Origin: a virus
Strand: one strand, 5' to 3'
Virus record (IMG/VR): IMGVR_UViG_3300036885_000168
Coordinates: 1-35,422 of that record
Length of the DNA: 35,422 nt
Shown piece after piece: positions 29,285 through 35,422 of this stretch. Positions within the stretch are counted from its first letter, which is position 1. Each line of letters starts with the position of its first letter. A program made the translations under genes and the position numbers. Below the pieces are notes generated by a model, which was given only the letters and a program-made list of their open reading frames with translations, searched no databases and was not told where the DNA came from.

Positions 29285-29618
29285 TACTACTCTTTACTTC
29301 TTTTAACCAACCGGGAATCTCGGCTTCGCTATTTCTCTTTTTTAAATCTGAATATCGAAATTGCTTAGTAGTTTCGACATAACATGTATCATCTGATATG
29401 CGACTTATATAATGTTCGGCATAAATCTTTTTTACATACAAATTCCAATAACTTATTAATTCTCTGCGGCATTTCCTGCAATAGTATTCATGTAATTCCA
29501 ATATATTTTCTATTTGGCCGTCATTGCTGAACTTACGCAGTTTGGTATTTTTACGATGCCGCTTTTTAACATGCTTTTGGCATTTATGGCATCTTTTAGG
29601 ATCAAAATCGTCAAACAT
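29202..29618 (-). CDS. zinc-ribbon protein overlapping the terminase start
   Basis: 138 residues from ATG 29618. CHKCQKHVKKRHRK at residues 10-23 and CRKCRRE near residue 50 form two CxxC pairs around a basic stretch, a likely nucleic-acid-binding zinc ribbon. The rest is helical with YWNLYVKKIYAEHYISRIS. The last 28 codons overlap the terminase gene in another frame. It abuts the XRE gene. Possibly a packaging accessory or transcription factor. Confidence 0.55.
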   Translation of the reverse strand: MFDDFDPKRCHKCQKHVKKRHRKNTKLRKFSNDGQIENILELHEYYCRKCRRELISYWNLYVKKIYAEHYISRISDDTCYVETTKQFRYSDLKKRNSEAEIPGWLKEVKSSNEVRESDNLKQVSATCISDPFTGRLRK

Positions 29619-29956
29619 TATTCGTCCGCGAGTAATACTTTAATTGCATTTTCATGACCACATTTAGCGCAAGTAATACGTGGTCTAACATCAATTACGC
29701 CATGACCGGTCGCTGTTGATATTGTTAGCTGCGGATCGCTTACGCCATGTTTTTCATCACGGTATTGTTGCAATAAAGTGTGATAACTCAAGTCTAATAG
29801 ATCACAGATCCGCTTAAATGTTTTTTCGCCAGGTAACATTGTGCCATTTTCAATACTGCGCACATAACTAACACAAACGGGAAGCTCATGCGCAAAGCCT
29901 TTATCTGAATAGTTTTTTGCAATACGCGCTGATTTGATTATCTCTCCAATTTTCAT
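29618..29956 (-). CDS. XRE-family regulator with C-terminal CxxC
   Basis: 112 residues from ATG 29956, behind GAAGGGAA. The HTH covers residues 1-60 (IIKSARIAKNYSDKGFAHEL, VCVSYVRSIENGTMLPGEKT, FKRICDLLDLSYHTLLQQY). The C-terminal part carries ITCAKCGHEN, one CxxC, which may be half a zinc site completed in a dimer. It follows a second XRE gene with related architecture, separated by one base. A cooperating pair controlling packaging or late transcription is plausible. Confidence 0.75.
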   Translation of the reverse strand: MKIGEIIKSARIAKNYSDKGFAHELPVCVSYVRSIENGTMLPGEKTFKRICDLLDLSYHTLLQQYRDEKHGVSDPQLTISTATGHGVIDVRPRITCAKCGHENAIKVLLADE

Positions 29957-29957
29957 A

Positions 29958-30257
29958 TCAATTCCCTTCAATAGATTTATTGTATAACTGCCAATATTCT
30001 CTTCTTATACGATATTCAAAAGCACCCATTTTCTCTTCAATAAAGAGCTGCCAAGCTTTGTGGTAATTTAATTCCAATAAGTCGCATAATTCCAAAAAGT
30101 AAGATGGACCAGGCAATTTATCTCCGCTTTCAACGCTTATAAGATCACTTGGATTGATATCCATCTTTGCGGCTACGTAAATTAAAGACATCTCTTTGTC
30201 TTCTCTAGTCTTCTTTATTAACTTGCCCAACTTGTGGCAATTCGCCTTGAAATTCAT
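29958..30257 (-). CDS. XRE-family regulator
   Basis: 99 residues from ATG 30257, after AAAGAAGAAA. Frame extension upstream would add eleven basic residues and is less likely. The HTH is at residues 5-65 (KLGKLIKKTREDKEMSLIYV, AAKMDINPSDLISVESGDKL, ELCDLLELNYHKAWQLF). ELCDLLELNYH aligns with CDLLDLSYH of the neighbouring regulator, so the two are paralogues. It overlaps the small terminase gene by 53 bases. Confidence 0.75.
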   Translation of the reverse strand: MNFKANCHKLGKLIKKTREDKEMSLIYVAAKMDINPSDLISVESGDKLPGPSYFLELCDLLELNYHKAWQLFIEEKMGAFEYRIRREYWQLYNKSIEGN

Positions 30258-30855
30258 TTTCTTCTTTCTTTTTTTCCGCCACCAAATCACTTTTAGGAAT
30301 CTCGGGTATAACTACATATTGAACTCTAGTATCGCCTGATTTATTCTCTGAGGCCTTCAAGGATGACCGCCATTCAACGATTTCTTTCCAGTCGTCGGAA
30401 TACATTGGCATGGTGAAAGAAATTGAACCTGAGTCAAATTTGCGCGTAATCATTCCCTTCTCGCGCCGGATAGCTATCAAGCTTTTAGCGTAAGCGTGTG
30501 CCTTCTTTAAAATCTCATATTTATTAGCTAATTCCATAAAGGTAGGTTTAGAGATTCCTAGCATTGCATAATATTCACCCAGTATTAAAGCGTCTTCCGA
30601 TTCGGCCCATTCACACATATTTTGCGCTGTTTTAATCGCCCATTGCTCAGATGCGACTTGCTTTGTCATAGTATGCATATTGAAATATTCCGTGAATGCG
30701 TAAGTGGGATTAGACGTAGCAGGAAGCTTTGCTTTTGATTCTTTTGGCGTGTTACATTTAACATCTGTTACGCTTCGCTCATTAGTTACGTATTTAACAG
30801 CGGGGCTTATTGTATCACCGCGTCTGCGTATTTTCTTATCATTCAATATCGACAT
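30205..30855 (-). CDS. terminase small subunit
   Basis: 216 residues from ATG 30855. Residues 1-55 are basic and disordered. Residues 60-160 (EQWAIKTAQNMCEWAESEDA, EYYAMLGISKPTFMELANKY, EILKKAHAYAKSLIAIRREK, DSGSISFTMPMYSDDWKE) match small terminases with an HTH-type DNA-recognition region and an oligomerisation helix. It recognises the packaging site and loads the large subunit. The large subunit gene lies 900 bases downstream, separated by two XRE genes and a zinc ribbon, which is an unusual separation. Confidence 0.75.
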   Translation of the reverse strand: MSILNDKKIRRRGDTISPAVKYVTNERSVTDVKCNTPKESKAKLPATSNPTYAFTEYFNMHTMTKQVASEQWAIKTAQNMCEWAESEDALILGEYYAMLGISKPTFMELANKYEILKKAHAYAKSLIAIRREKGMITRKFDSGSISFTMPMYSDDWKEIVEWRSSLKASENKSGDTRVQYVVIPEIPKSDLVAEKKKEENEFQGELPQVGQVNKED

Positions 30856-31234
30856 GCAGCGCCTCCGTGAATGTAAAGACGGTGCGTGGATTATCGTCGT
30901 ATATTTTGATTGCTTGTATTTTATAGATAGTGCAATCGTCGTGAAAAATTATAGCTTGAGAAATGTCGTTGATATATTTTAGAAGATTGTCCAAATCTGG
31001 ACGGAAATAATGTGGCGTGCCGAGTCGGCGTTTATTGCGGCCCGTCGGCATGTAGAAAGTGGCATCTAGAATTAATGGACCAGAAAGGGGTTTATCATCA
31101 TCCATTTGATTTTGCAATTGGATGCCATGTACGAGTTTTTCATGTTTTTGTGAGTCATAGACGGACCATTTTCCCATTCTGGCTCGAGCGAGCGGCGTGG
31201 GATCACCATTTAATATAAAAGTTAATGATCGCAT
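30839..31234 (-). CDS. RusA-family Holliday junction resolvase
   Basis: 131 residues from ATG 31234, behind GGAGAG; frame extension to 31276 has no ribosome binding site. FILNGDPTPLARARMGKWSV at the start and RPDLDNLLKYINDISQAIIF followed by HDDCTIYKIQAIKIY give the acidic catalytic pattern of RusA (Asp in RPDLDN, Asp-Asp in HDDC). It resolves junctions and branched DNA before packaging. It overlaps the small terminase gene by 17 bases. A dyad of 43 bases covers its start region. Confidence 0.85.
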   Translation of the reverse strand: MRSLTFILNGDPTPLARARMGKWSVYDSQKHEKLVHGIQLQNQMDDDKPLSGPLILDATFYMPTGRNKRRLGTPHYFRPDLDNLLKYINDISQAIIFHDDCTIYKIQAIKIYDDNPRTVFTFTEALHVDIE

Positions 31235-31270
31235 ATTCTCTCCAGTTATTAACTGAAAGTAATATGCGAT
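31228..31270 (-). promoter_or_regulatory. nested dyad over the RusA ribosome binding site and start
   Basis: ATCGCATATT (31228-31237) and AATATGCGAT (31261-31270) are perfect arms. CAGTTA/TAACTG (31243-31255) is a second pair with exactly the same centre, 31249. In leftward RNA the ATG lies in the outer arm, and GAGAG lies opposite ACTTT in a weak internal helix. Confidence 0.6.
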
Positions 31271-31298
31271 ATTCAAAAAAGTTTATGCAAGTGATTTG

Positions 31299-32225
31299 TT
31301 AAACTTTAGATTTTTCTTTTTCCATCAAACGCTTTAAAACTTCTAAGCTTTCTTCCATAAAATTGGCATGCGGTTTTAAAGGGGGATTTAAATAAAGAGA
31401 TTTATATTTTTGCGTTTGTTCGAACTTTTCGACTTCAGTGTATTTCTTAGCTTCTTTTTTGTAATAAGGCACTTGATTGTTCAAAGGATTTCTCCAAATA
31501 GCCGACTCTGCTTGTGATACGGTCATAGTTTTAATTTCGGCAAGATGATCTTCTTGTGATTTATATTGTTTCATATATTTCCCAAAAGGTAAATCAGCCA
31601 CTACGTCCGTGTATTTAAATACTAAATTCATATTATGCGAAGACTGTGGATTTTCGCAATACAAAATTTCATTTTTGTATGGTTTTCTTGGAACGGACAC
31701 AACACTAGTTGGAACGGACACAATATTGGTTGGCTGTGTGATCTTAAACTTAGATAAAAGTTGTAAAATATCTCCCGAAATTCCCTTATTTTCTTTTTTT
31801 TGGGAAATTTCGAGTTTTTCGAACGAAGTTTTACTCTCTATGTTGTTACTAGAGAGATTAAAATTAATCAATAAAGTAAATAGCAAGGCACTTTTCAAAT
31901 AGCCAAATAGGACGGCCAAGACATCAAGGTGGTGTATATCAAAAATGTTATTGTTTTTGAACTTACGGATGACGGAGATAAAGCCTGCTTTTTCTAGCTG
32001 GACGGTATGAGCTGAAATGGTATCAACATGTAAGCCTGTTTGAACTGCTATATATTTACGAGCCCATTGGCGCTTGCGGGAGTAATAAGCGGCTTTAATA
32101 AAAGCCTTAAAAGAAGTATATAATTCGGATTGTTTTGGTAATGAATCCAAAAAGTTAGATACTTTATAGAAATAATCTTGTTTTTGCTTGACTAGAGATA
32201 CGTTTATGTTATTATGAGTTCTCAA
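31299..32225 (-). CDS. winged-helix replication-type protein
   Basis: 308 residues from TTG 32225, placed seven bases after a perfect AGGAGGT (32233-32239). An ATG at 32336 in the same frame would add 37 residues including a (Lys-Ser)7 tract but has no ribosome binding site. A winged helix lies near residues 60-115 (KAAYYSRKRQWARKYIAVQT, GLHVDTISAHTVQLEKAGFI), then a hydrophobic stretch and a basic tail. The C-terminus (MTVSQAESAIWRNP to the end) is helical and charged. This matches phage replication initiators or replisome organisers. A short duplication gives IVSVPTSVVSVPR. It may bind an origin nearby. Confidence 0.6.
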   Translation of the reverse strand: MRTHNNINVSLVKQKQDYFYKVSNFLDSLPKQSELYTSFKAFIKAAYYSRKRQWARKYIAVQTGLHVDTISAHTVQLEKAGFISVIRKFKNNNIFDIHHLDVLAVLFGYLKSALLFTLLINFNLSSNNIESKTSFEKLEISQKKENKGISGDILQLLSKFKITQPTNIVSVPTSVVSVPRKPYKNEILYCENPQSSHNMNLVFKYTDVVADLPFGKYMKQYKSQEDHLAEIKTMTVSQAESAIWRNPLNNQVPYYKKEAKKYTEVEKFEQTQKYKSLYLNPPLKPHANFMEESLEVLKRLMEKEKSKV

Positions 32226-32244
32226 TTGAAATACCTCCTGATGT

Positions 32245-32286
32245 GATTTTGATTTTGATTTTGATTTTGATTTTGATTTTGATTTT
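32245..32286. repeat. seven exact GATTTT hexamers
   Basis: Seven uninterrupted copies of GATTTT (TCAAAA on the minus strand). If translated from ATG 32336 they encode seven Lys-Ser pairs. If the gene starts at TTG 32225 they lie in the leader. The hexamer unit keeps frame when it slips. Confidence 0.85.
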
Positions 32287-32334
32287 GCATTGGGTTTTTC
32301 CTTATAAGTAGATAATGGCAACCTGGCGGGAGAC

Positions 32335-32350
32335 ATTAACTACGGTTAAT
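32335..32350. promoter_or_regulatory. operator-like dyad upstream of the replication-type gene
   Basis: ATTAAC (32335-32340) and GTTAAT (32345-32350) are perfect arms around TACG. The dyad overlaps the alternative ATG at 32336. It could be an HTH binding site in the promoter of gene 31299-32225. Confidence 0.4.
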
Positions 32351-32420
32351 ATTTCAAACATTTAAAAAGACAGAATACGGGAAATTTCGACAAAACTCAA
32401 GCTCGAAATAGCGATGTTAG

Positions 32421-32451
32421 AAACGAGCCCCAGAAATGGGGCCTTTCGTTT
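32421..32451 (-). terminator. hairpin terminator after gene 32454-32786
   Basis: GCCCC/GGGGC core (32427-32442) with a six-base loop, extended by AAACGA/TCGTTT outer arms (32421-32426, 32446-32451). The T tract is short on the minus strand (CGTTTCT). It lies directly behind the gene stop. Confidence 0.5.
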
Positions 32452-32453
32452 GC

Positions 32454-32786
32454 TCAAAAATCTTTTATGTGCGCAATAAAACCTTTAACTTTGTTTTTTA
32501 TTTCTCTAGACAAACATTCTCTTTCATCATCATTTTCGCTGACTCCAAATTTATCCAATGTCCTAGAGAAATAAAAAAATGTAAGTATAAGCGCTAAATA
32601 AGTAACTACTTGTTCCGTATATTTATCTTCAATTTCGATTCTTGATGTTTTTTCATCATAAATCTCACTTGCACCATGCACTTTTTCAAATAAAGATTCA
32701 CATACATCGTTTATAACTTCTAAGTTATATCCCGATTTTTCCATAATTAAAGCGGCTTTAGTTAAATCTGATTTTTTAAACTTCAT
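32454..32786 (-). CDS. hypothetical helical protein with one hydrophobic segment
   Basis: 110 residues from ATG 32786; TTG 32792 is in frame but weaker. Helices are charged (SDLTKAALIMEKSGYNLEVI, NDVCESLFEKVHGASEIYD). TEQVVTYLALILTFFYFSRT near residues 60-80 is a hydrophobic segment that may cross or bind the membrane. The end is acidic and then basic. It overlaps the HTH gene upstream by eleven bases, so both are probably on the repressor transcript. Function is unknown; superinfection exclusion is one possibility. Confidence 0.5.
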   Translation of the reverse strand: MKFKKSDLTKAALIMEKSGYNLEVINDVCESLFEKVHGASEIYDEKTSRIEIEDKYTEQVVTYLALILTFFYFSRTLDKFGVSENDDERECLSREIKNKVKGFIAHIKDF

Positions 32787-33129
32787 TTTCAATTTCTTGC
32801 CTATTCATATATAAATCAGTGAATTTACGTAACGCTTTGTATGTTTTTAATGACATTGTGCTTTTATGTGAGTTCTTTTTGCGTCGTTTATCATAACGTC
32901 GTAGCGGTTGTTTATGCGCTTCTATACCACTTCCCAGCAAAAAATCATAAACCGTACTTAAACATAAATCGGCCTTGAAAGCTATTTCCATTAAGCACAA
33001 ATCTTCTTTTTTGGCCATTTTTACAAGATCTTTACGCAAAATCTCGATTTTTATCGCAAAGTCTAGCCCCAAAGACTTTTCAAGTTGTCTTTGAAACCTT
33101 CCGGCTTGCGGTTTTTTAGCTTCAGTCAT
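32776..33129 (-). CDS. HTH protein, repressor candidate of the early switch
   Basis: 117 residues from ATG 33129, behind GAAGA. A helical start (FQRQLEKSLGLDFAIKIEIL) precedes an HTH-type segment (LMEIAFKADLCLSTVYDFLL) and a basic linker (HKQPLRRYDKRRKKNSHKS). TMSLKTYKALRKFTDLYMN resembles the last helix of small Cro/XRE-like proteins. It is transcribed away from the early operon across a region with three related dyads, the usual place for a phage repressor. No protease or oligomer domain is present, so it is more like a Cro or a short repressor than a full CI. Confidence 0.65.
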   Translation of the reverse strand: MTEAKKPQAGRFQRQLEKSLGLDFAIKIEILRKDLVKMAKKEDLCLMEIAFKADLCLSTVYDFLLGSGIEAHKQPLRRYDKRRKKNSHKSTMSLKTYKALRKFTDLYMNRQEIENEV

Positions 33130-33161
33130 TCAATCTTCTTTCGAATTAAAAATATTTTAAC

Positions 33162-33247
33162 ATAAACGTTAGTTGATGGGTGATAATAATTTTTATGCTT
33201 GACTTATCTTACCATAACGTTTATTATAAGTACATAAGTAGTTTATG
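33162..33247. promoter_or_regulatory. three operator-like dyads in the divergent promoter region
   Basis: ATAAACGTTA (33162-33171) and its exact inverse TAACGTTTAT (33215-33224) flank the early promoter region. A third site, CATAAGTAGTTTATG (33233-33247), has CATAA/TTATG arms. The second site overlaps the -10 box. All three share CATAA and an ACGTT- or GT-containing centre. The gap 33130-33299 holds no gene. Confidence 0.6.
33199..33227 (+). promoter_or_regulatory. early rightward promoter
   Basis: TTGACT (33199-33204), 17-base spacer, TATTAT (33222-33227). Both hexamers match consensus at five of six positions. It drives the plus-strand operon starting at 33300 and would be blocked by a protein bound to the second dyad. 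Confidence 0.6.
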
Positions 33248-33266
33248 TTTGTTTGTTCATTACTAA

Positions 33267-33284
33267 ATGGGCTAGATGGGCTAG
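33267..33284 (+). repeat. tandem ATGGGCTAG pair upstream of the early operon
   Basis: ATGGGCTAG occurs twice in direct succession, followed by ATAGG, within the early mRNA leader and 15 bases before the first start codon. It may be a slipped duplication or a protein or RNA binding site. Confidence 0.5.
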
Positions 33285-33299
33285 ATAGGAAATAATATC

Positions 33300-33626
33300 A
33301 TGGAAAGAAAAGAATTACCGGTAAGCTCTTTGGATTTGGGTTCGCATGATTTAAGCGCAATTTCATTTGAAGAAAAAACAGCTAAAGAAGCTTATAAGCT
33401 TAAGATGCAAATTAAAGAATTACAAAATAAGCTTGATGAAGAGATGGAAATCTTAAAAAAATGGTCAGGCGGCGAAACAAAAAAATGGGGATCTTATAGA
33501 TTAGTTATTGATTGGAGAACGGGATCAGTTGATTATAAATCAATACCAGAACTCAAAAATGTAAATCTGGATCAATATCGCAAGCCCGCAACTGAAACTT
33601 GCAAACTCGAATTCTTGGGGGAATAA
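33300..33626 (+). CDS. early protein, exonuclease-partner-like
   Basis: 108 residues from ATG 33300. A charged helix (EEKTAKEAYKLKMQIKELQN, KLDEEMEILKKW) precedes a compact part (KWGSYRLVIDWRTGSVDYKS, IPELKNVNLDQYRKP, ETCKLEFLGE). The VDYKSIP and DQYRKP pair resembles the C-terminal segment found with YqaJ-type phage exonucleases and recombination helpers. There is no nuclease motif here. It is the first gene of the early operon. Likely role is recombination or an anti-host function; I am not certain. Confidence 0.5.
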   Translation: MERKELPVSSLDLGSHDLSAISFEEKTAKEAYKLKMQIKELQNKLDEEMEILKKWSGGETKKWGSYRLVIDWRTGSVDYKSIPELKNVNLDQYRKPATETCKLEFLGE

Positions 33627-33627
33627 C

Positions 33628-33810
33628 ATGTTACACGCTAATATATGCCCATGCTGCGGCGAACAGATTATGCCAGGCGATCAACATCGCAACTGTTGTG
33701 ACTTTTACTGCGATTGTAAATCTATAAATAACTCAATCGACGCAGAAAATAACGTTTTACAATATTTAGTTACCCATGAAGATAACGGAATTGATAAGGA
33801 ACAATTATGA
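33628..33810 (+). CDS. small zinc-ribbon-like early protein
   Basis: 60 residues from ATG 33628, seven bases after GGGGGA and one base after the previous stop. CPCCGEQI near residue 7 and the later CC, CDC cluster (RNCCDFYCDCK) could bind zinc. The C-terminus (DKEQL, then TGA) overlaps the next ATG in ATGA form and lies in the first copy of a direct repeat. Function is unknown. Confidence 0.6.
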   Translation: MLHANICPCCGEQIMPGDQHRNCCDFYCDCKSINNSIDAENNVLQYLVTHEDNGIDKEQL

Positions 33811-33851
33811 TCGGCTGGTTAATCTTAATAATAATCTTGCTTATAATTTAA
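33807..33851 (+). CDS. 14-residue hydrophobic micro-ORF, copy 1
   Basis: ATG 33807 overlaps the upstream TGA, and AAGGA (33796-33800) lies six bases upstream. It encodes MIGWLILIIILLII. TAATG links it to the next frame. The near-identical second copy 103 bases on supports it. Confidence 0.45.
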   Translation: MIGWLILIIILLII

Positions 33852-33913
33852 TGAATAACTTCTGGTACGCGTGGGAGCATAGTAAGTTTGCGAATAAAAA
33901 GGAACAATTATGA
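33851..33913 (+). CDS. 20-residue peptide with KEQL end
   Basis: ATG 33851 overlaps the stop of micro-ORF copy 1. It encodes MNNFWYAWEHSKFANKKEQL. The last residues repeat the end of the zinc-ribbon protein because both lie in the direct repeat. The stop overlaps the next ATG (ATGA). It may be only the bridge of a duplicated unit. Confidence 0.35.
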   Translation: MNNFWYAWEHSKFANKKEQL

Positions 33914-33960
33914 TCGGCTGGTTAATCTTCATAATAATCTTGTTAATAATTTGTGGATAA
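33910..33960 (+). CDS. 16-residue hydrophobic micro-ORF, copy 2
   Basis: ATG 33910, again behind AAGGA at six bases (33899-33903). It encodes MIGWLIFIIILLIICG. The TAA stop ends one base before the helicase ATG. It differs from copy 1 at few positions. Confidence 0.45.
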   Translation: MIGWLIFIIILLIICG

Positions 33961-33961
33961 C

Positions 33962-35422
33962 ATGATAAATACAAAAGACGAATCAAATAGATTTACACCA
34001 AGACCGCATCAAGTTGATGCGGTCAATGCAATCACTAAGGAGTTAATGATTAGCGACCGAACGACAGCAGTTATGGCTTGCGGATCGGGAAAGACTTTAG
34101 TCGCGTTATGGGTAGCGGAAAGTCTTGATGCAAAAAATATTCTTATTTTATTGCCCTCATTGGCTTTAGTATCGCAAACATTTCTAGAATGGTCCGAACA
34201 TACTAAATTTAAGGACTATGATTGTTTATTTATCTGCTCAGATAAAACGATTGGACAAGACGAAGACGAAATAAAAATAAATCCTGAAGAGTTGGCTTTC
34301 CCCGTAGCCACTGATATTAAAGTTATTAAACAATTTCTAAATCAAAATTCATATCGCAAAATTGTTTTTTCAACATATCATTCTTGCGATCTTATTCCCA
34401 AAGAGTTTAAATTTGATCTGGCGATCTTTGATGAAGCGCATAAAACGGCTGGACGACAAGATAAAGCGTTCGCCTACGCATTGCAAAATAAAAACATTAA
34501 CATTTCTAAGCGATTATTTTTGACCGCGACTCCTAAACATTATGACATCAATAAGAAACAATCAGCGTTCTCTATGGATGACGAATCAATTTACGGAAAA
34601 GTATGTTATAAACTTTCATTTTCGGCTGCGGTTAAACAAAATATAATTTGTCCATATAAGATAATTATTTCAACATTAACGGAAGAAGAAGTTAATAGAG
34701 AGTTGATCAATACCAGCACAGTGAATATAAAAAAAAAGTTACTCGATGCGAAAAATATTGCTAATTCACTGGCATTAACTAATGCAATTTCACAGAATGA
34801 TATTAAAAAAGCATTCACTTTTCATAAATCAATCAAAGAGGCAAAATGTTTTGCCTCTAATTCAAGCAGAATCATAACGGCATCGCTTAAAAAGTATAAA
34901 ATCCTACATATTAACGGTGAAATGAATTCAATTGAACGTAAGAGAATTATGGAAGACTTTAAGCGATCGTCTTTAGCCATATTATCAAATGCGAGATGCC
35001 TAACGGAAGGCATTGATGTGCCATCTGTTGATATGGTTGTTTTTATGTCACCTAAAAAAAGCCAAATAGATGTCATTCAGGCGGCTGGACGAGCAATGCG
35101 AAAACATGAAGGCAAAAAAGAAGGTTATATTTTAATTCCTATTTTTCTGGAAGCACAAGAGAATATCGAAGAAGCATTAAATAAAACACAATATAATGAT
35201 GCCTGGAATATATTGCAGTCTTTACAGGAATATGATGAAGATTTATTTAATACAATCGCTGGATTACAGAGAAATGCTATACGTAAAAAAAAGGTTGATT
35301 TTACTCCATTAAATAAAAAGATTGAGATTATTGGAGATAGGTCAAATTTACAATTAGAAACTTTACGTAAAACAATAATAACCAAAATAGTGGATAAATT
35401 AACATTTAATTGGGATGACCAT
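33962..35422 (+). CDS. superfamily 2 DEAH-box helicase, 3' end outside window
   Basis: 487 residues visible from ATG 33962. Motif Q/Ia region PRPHQVDAV, motif I GSGKT (residues 41-45), motif II DEAH (157-160), motif III LTATP (187-191), then TFHKSIKEAKCF, NARCLTEGIDVPSVD and motif VI QAAGRAMR complete two RecA-like domains. It resembles ATP-dependent DNA helicases of restriction-subunit or UvsW type. It lies in the early operon, so replication or recombination is likely. A type III Res partner for the Mod-like gene at 21641 is possible, but the nuclease part would lie beyond the window. Confidence 0.85.
   Translation, partial: MINTKDESNRFTPRPHQVDAVNAITKELMISDRTTAVMACGSGKTLVALWVAESLDAKNILILLPSLALVSQTFLEWSEHTKFKDYDCLFICSDKTIGQDEDEIKINPEELAFPVATDIKVIKQFLNQNSYRKIVFSTYHSCDLIPKEFKFDLAIFDEAHKTAGRQDKAFAYALQNKNINISKRLFLTATPKHYDINKKQSAFSMDDESIYGKVCYKLSFSAAVKQNIICPYKIIISTLTEEEVNRELINTSTVNIKKKLLDAKNIANSLALTNAISQNDIKKAFTFHKSIKEAKCFASNSSRIITASLKKYKILHINGEMNSIERKRIMEDFKRSSLAILSNARCLTEGIDVPSVDMVVFMSPKKSQIDVIQAAGRAMRKHEGKKEGYILIPIFLEAQENIEEALNKTQYNDAWNILQSLQEYDEDLFNTIAGLQRNAIRKKKVDFTPLNKKIEIIGDRSNLQLETLRKTIITKIVDKLTFNWDDH

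Noticed and set aside
32245-32286. CRISPR-like or iteron array
   Set aside because: Units are six bases with no spacers. It is a simple tandem repeat.
1-35422. Prophage integration signs (integrase, attachment site in a tRNA)
   Set aside because: No recombinase gene and no duplicated tRNA end were found. The operator region alone does not prove lysogeny.

Overview
The window is part of the genome of a tailed, podovirus-like bacteriophage, with a low G+C content judged by eye. The evidence is a complete head and tail set: small and large terminase, a P22-type portal, a scaffold-like protein, an N4-gp56-type major capsid protein, head-tail connector and nozzle-like proteins, and tail fibres. 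No integrase, attachment site, rRNA or bacterial housekeeping gene was seen. A lipoprotein signal, a membrane-anchored coiled-coil protein beside the endolysin and the fibre types suggest a Gram-negative host. I cannot name the host.

Layout. Positions 1-4333 (minus) hold tail fibre and small virion genes, several of them duplicates or domain-sharing relatives. At 4393-4826 a small plus-strand cassette sits inside this block: a ribbon-helix-helix regulator followed by two single-helix membrane peptides. Positions 4831-15063 (minus) run from a large internal virion protein through tail, connector and decoration proteins to the capsid protein. A plus-strand HNH endonuclease gene (15309-15980) interrupts the block. 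Positions 16033-24950 (minus) mix morphogenesis genes (scaffold, portal) with accessory genes: an SPFH/prohibitin-like protein, small Cys4 proteins, a DUF6496-like protein, a Fic protein, an M15 endolysin with a spannin-like partner, and an orphan type III Mod-like DNA methyltransferase.

Positions 25895-27037 carry a minus-strand tRNA cluster (Asp, Phe, Asn, Ile and an odd ACT-anticodon tRNA) interleaved with about 700 bases of non-coding DNA. That DNA is rich in stems and direct repeats and is the best candidate here for a large structured phage RNA. Positions 27059-30855 hold the terminase genes, two XRE regulators and small proteins. Positions 30839-33129 (minus) hold a RusA resolvase, a winged-helix replication-type protein and an HTH repressor candidate. 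The repressor candidate is divergent from a plus-strand early operon (33300-35422), across a promoter and operator region with three related dyads. That operon has small proteins, a duplicated micro-ORF unit and a DEAH helicase that runs off the end.

How it fits together. The right end looks like an early control and replication module read in both directions from the switch near 33200. Leftward transcription then passes through packaging, tRNAs, portal, scaffold, capsid, connector and tail genes, with minus-strand terminator-like hairpins near 32430, 25510, 25440, 25090, 15990 and 13105 dividing the late region. RNA dyads overlap or enclose the start sites of the portal and RusA genes, and paired hairpins lie in the capsid-gene leader, so post-transcriptional control may matter in this phage.
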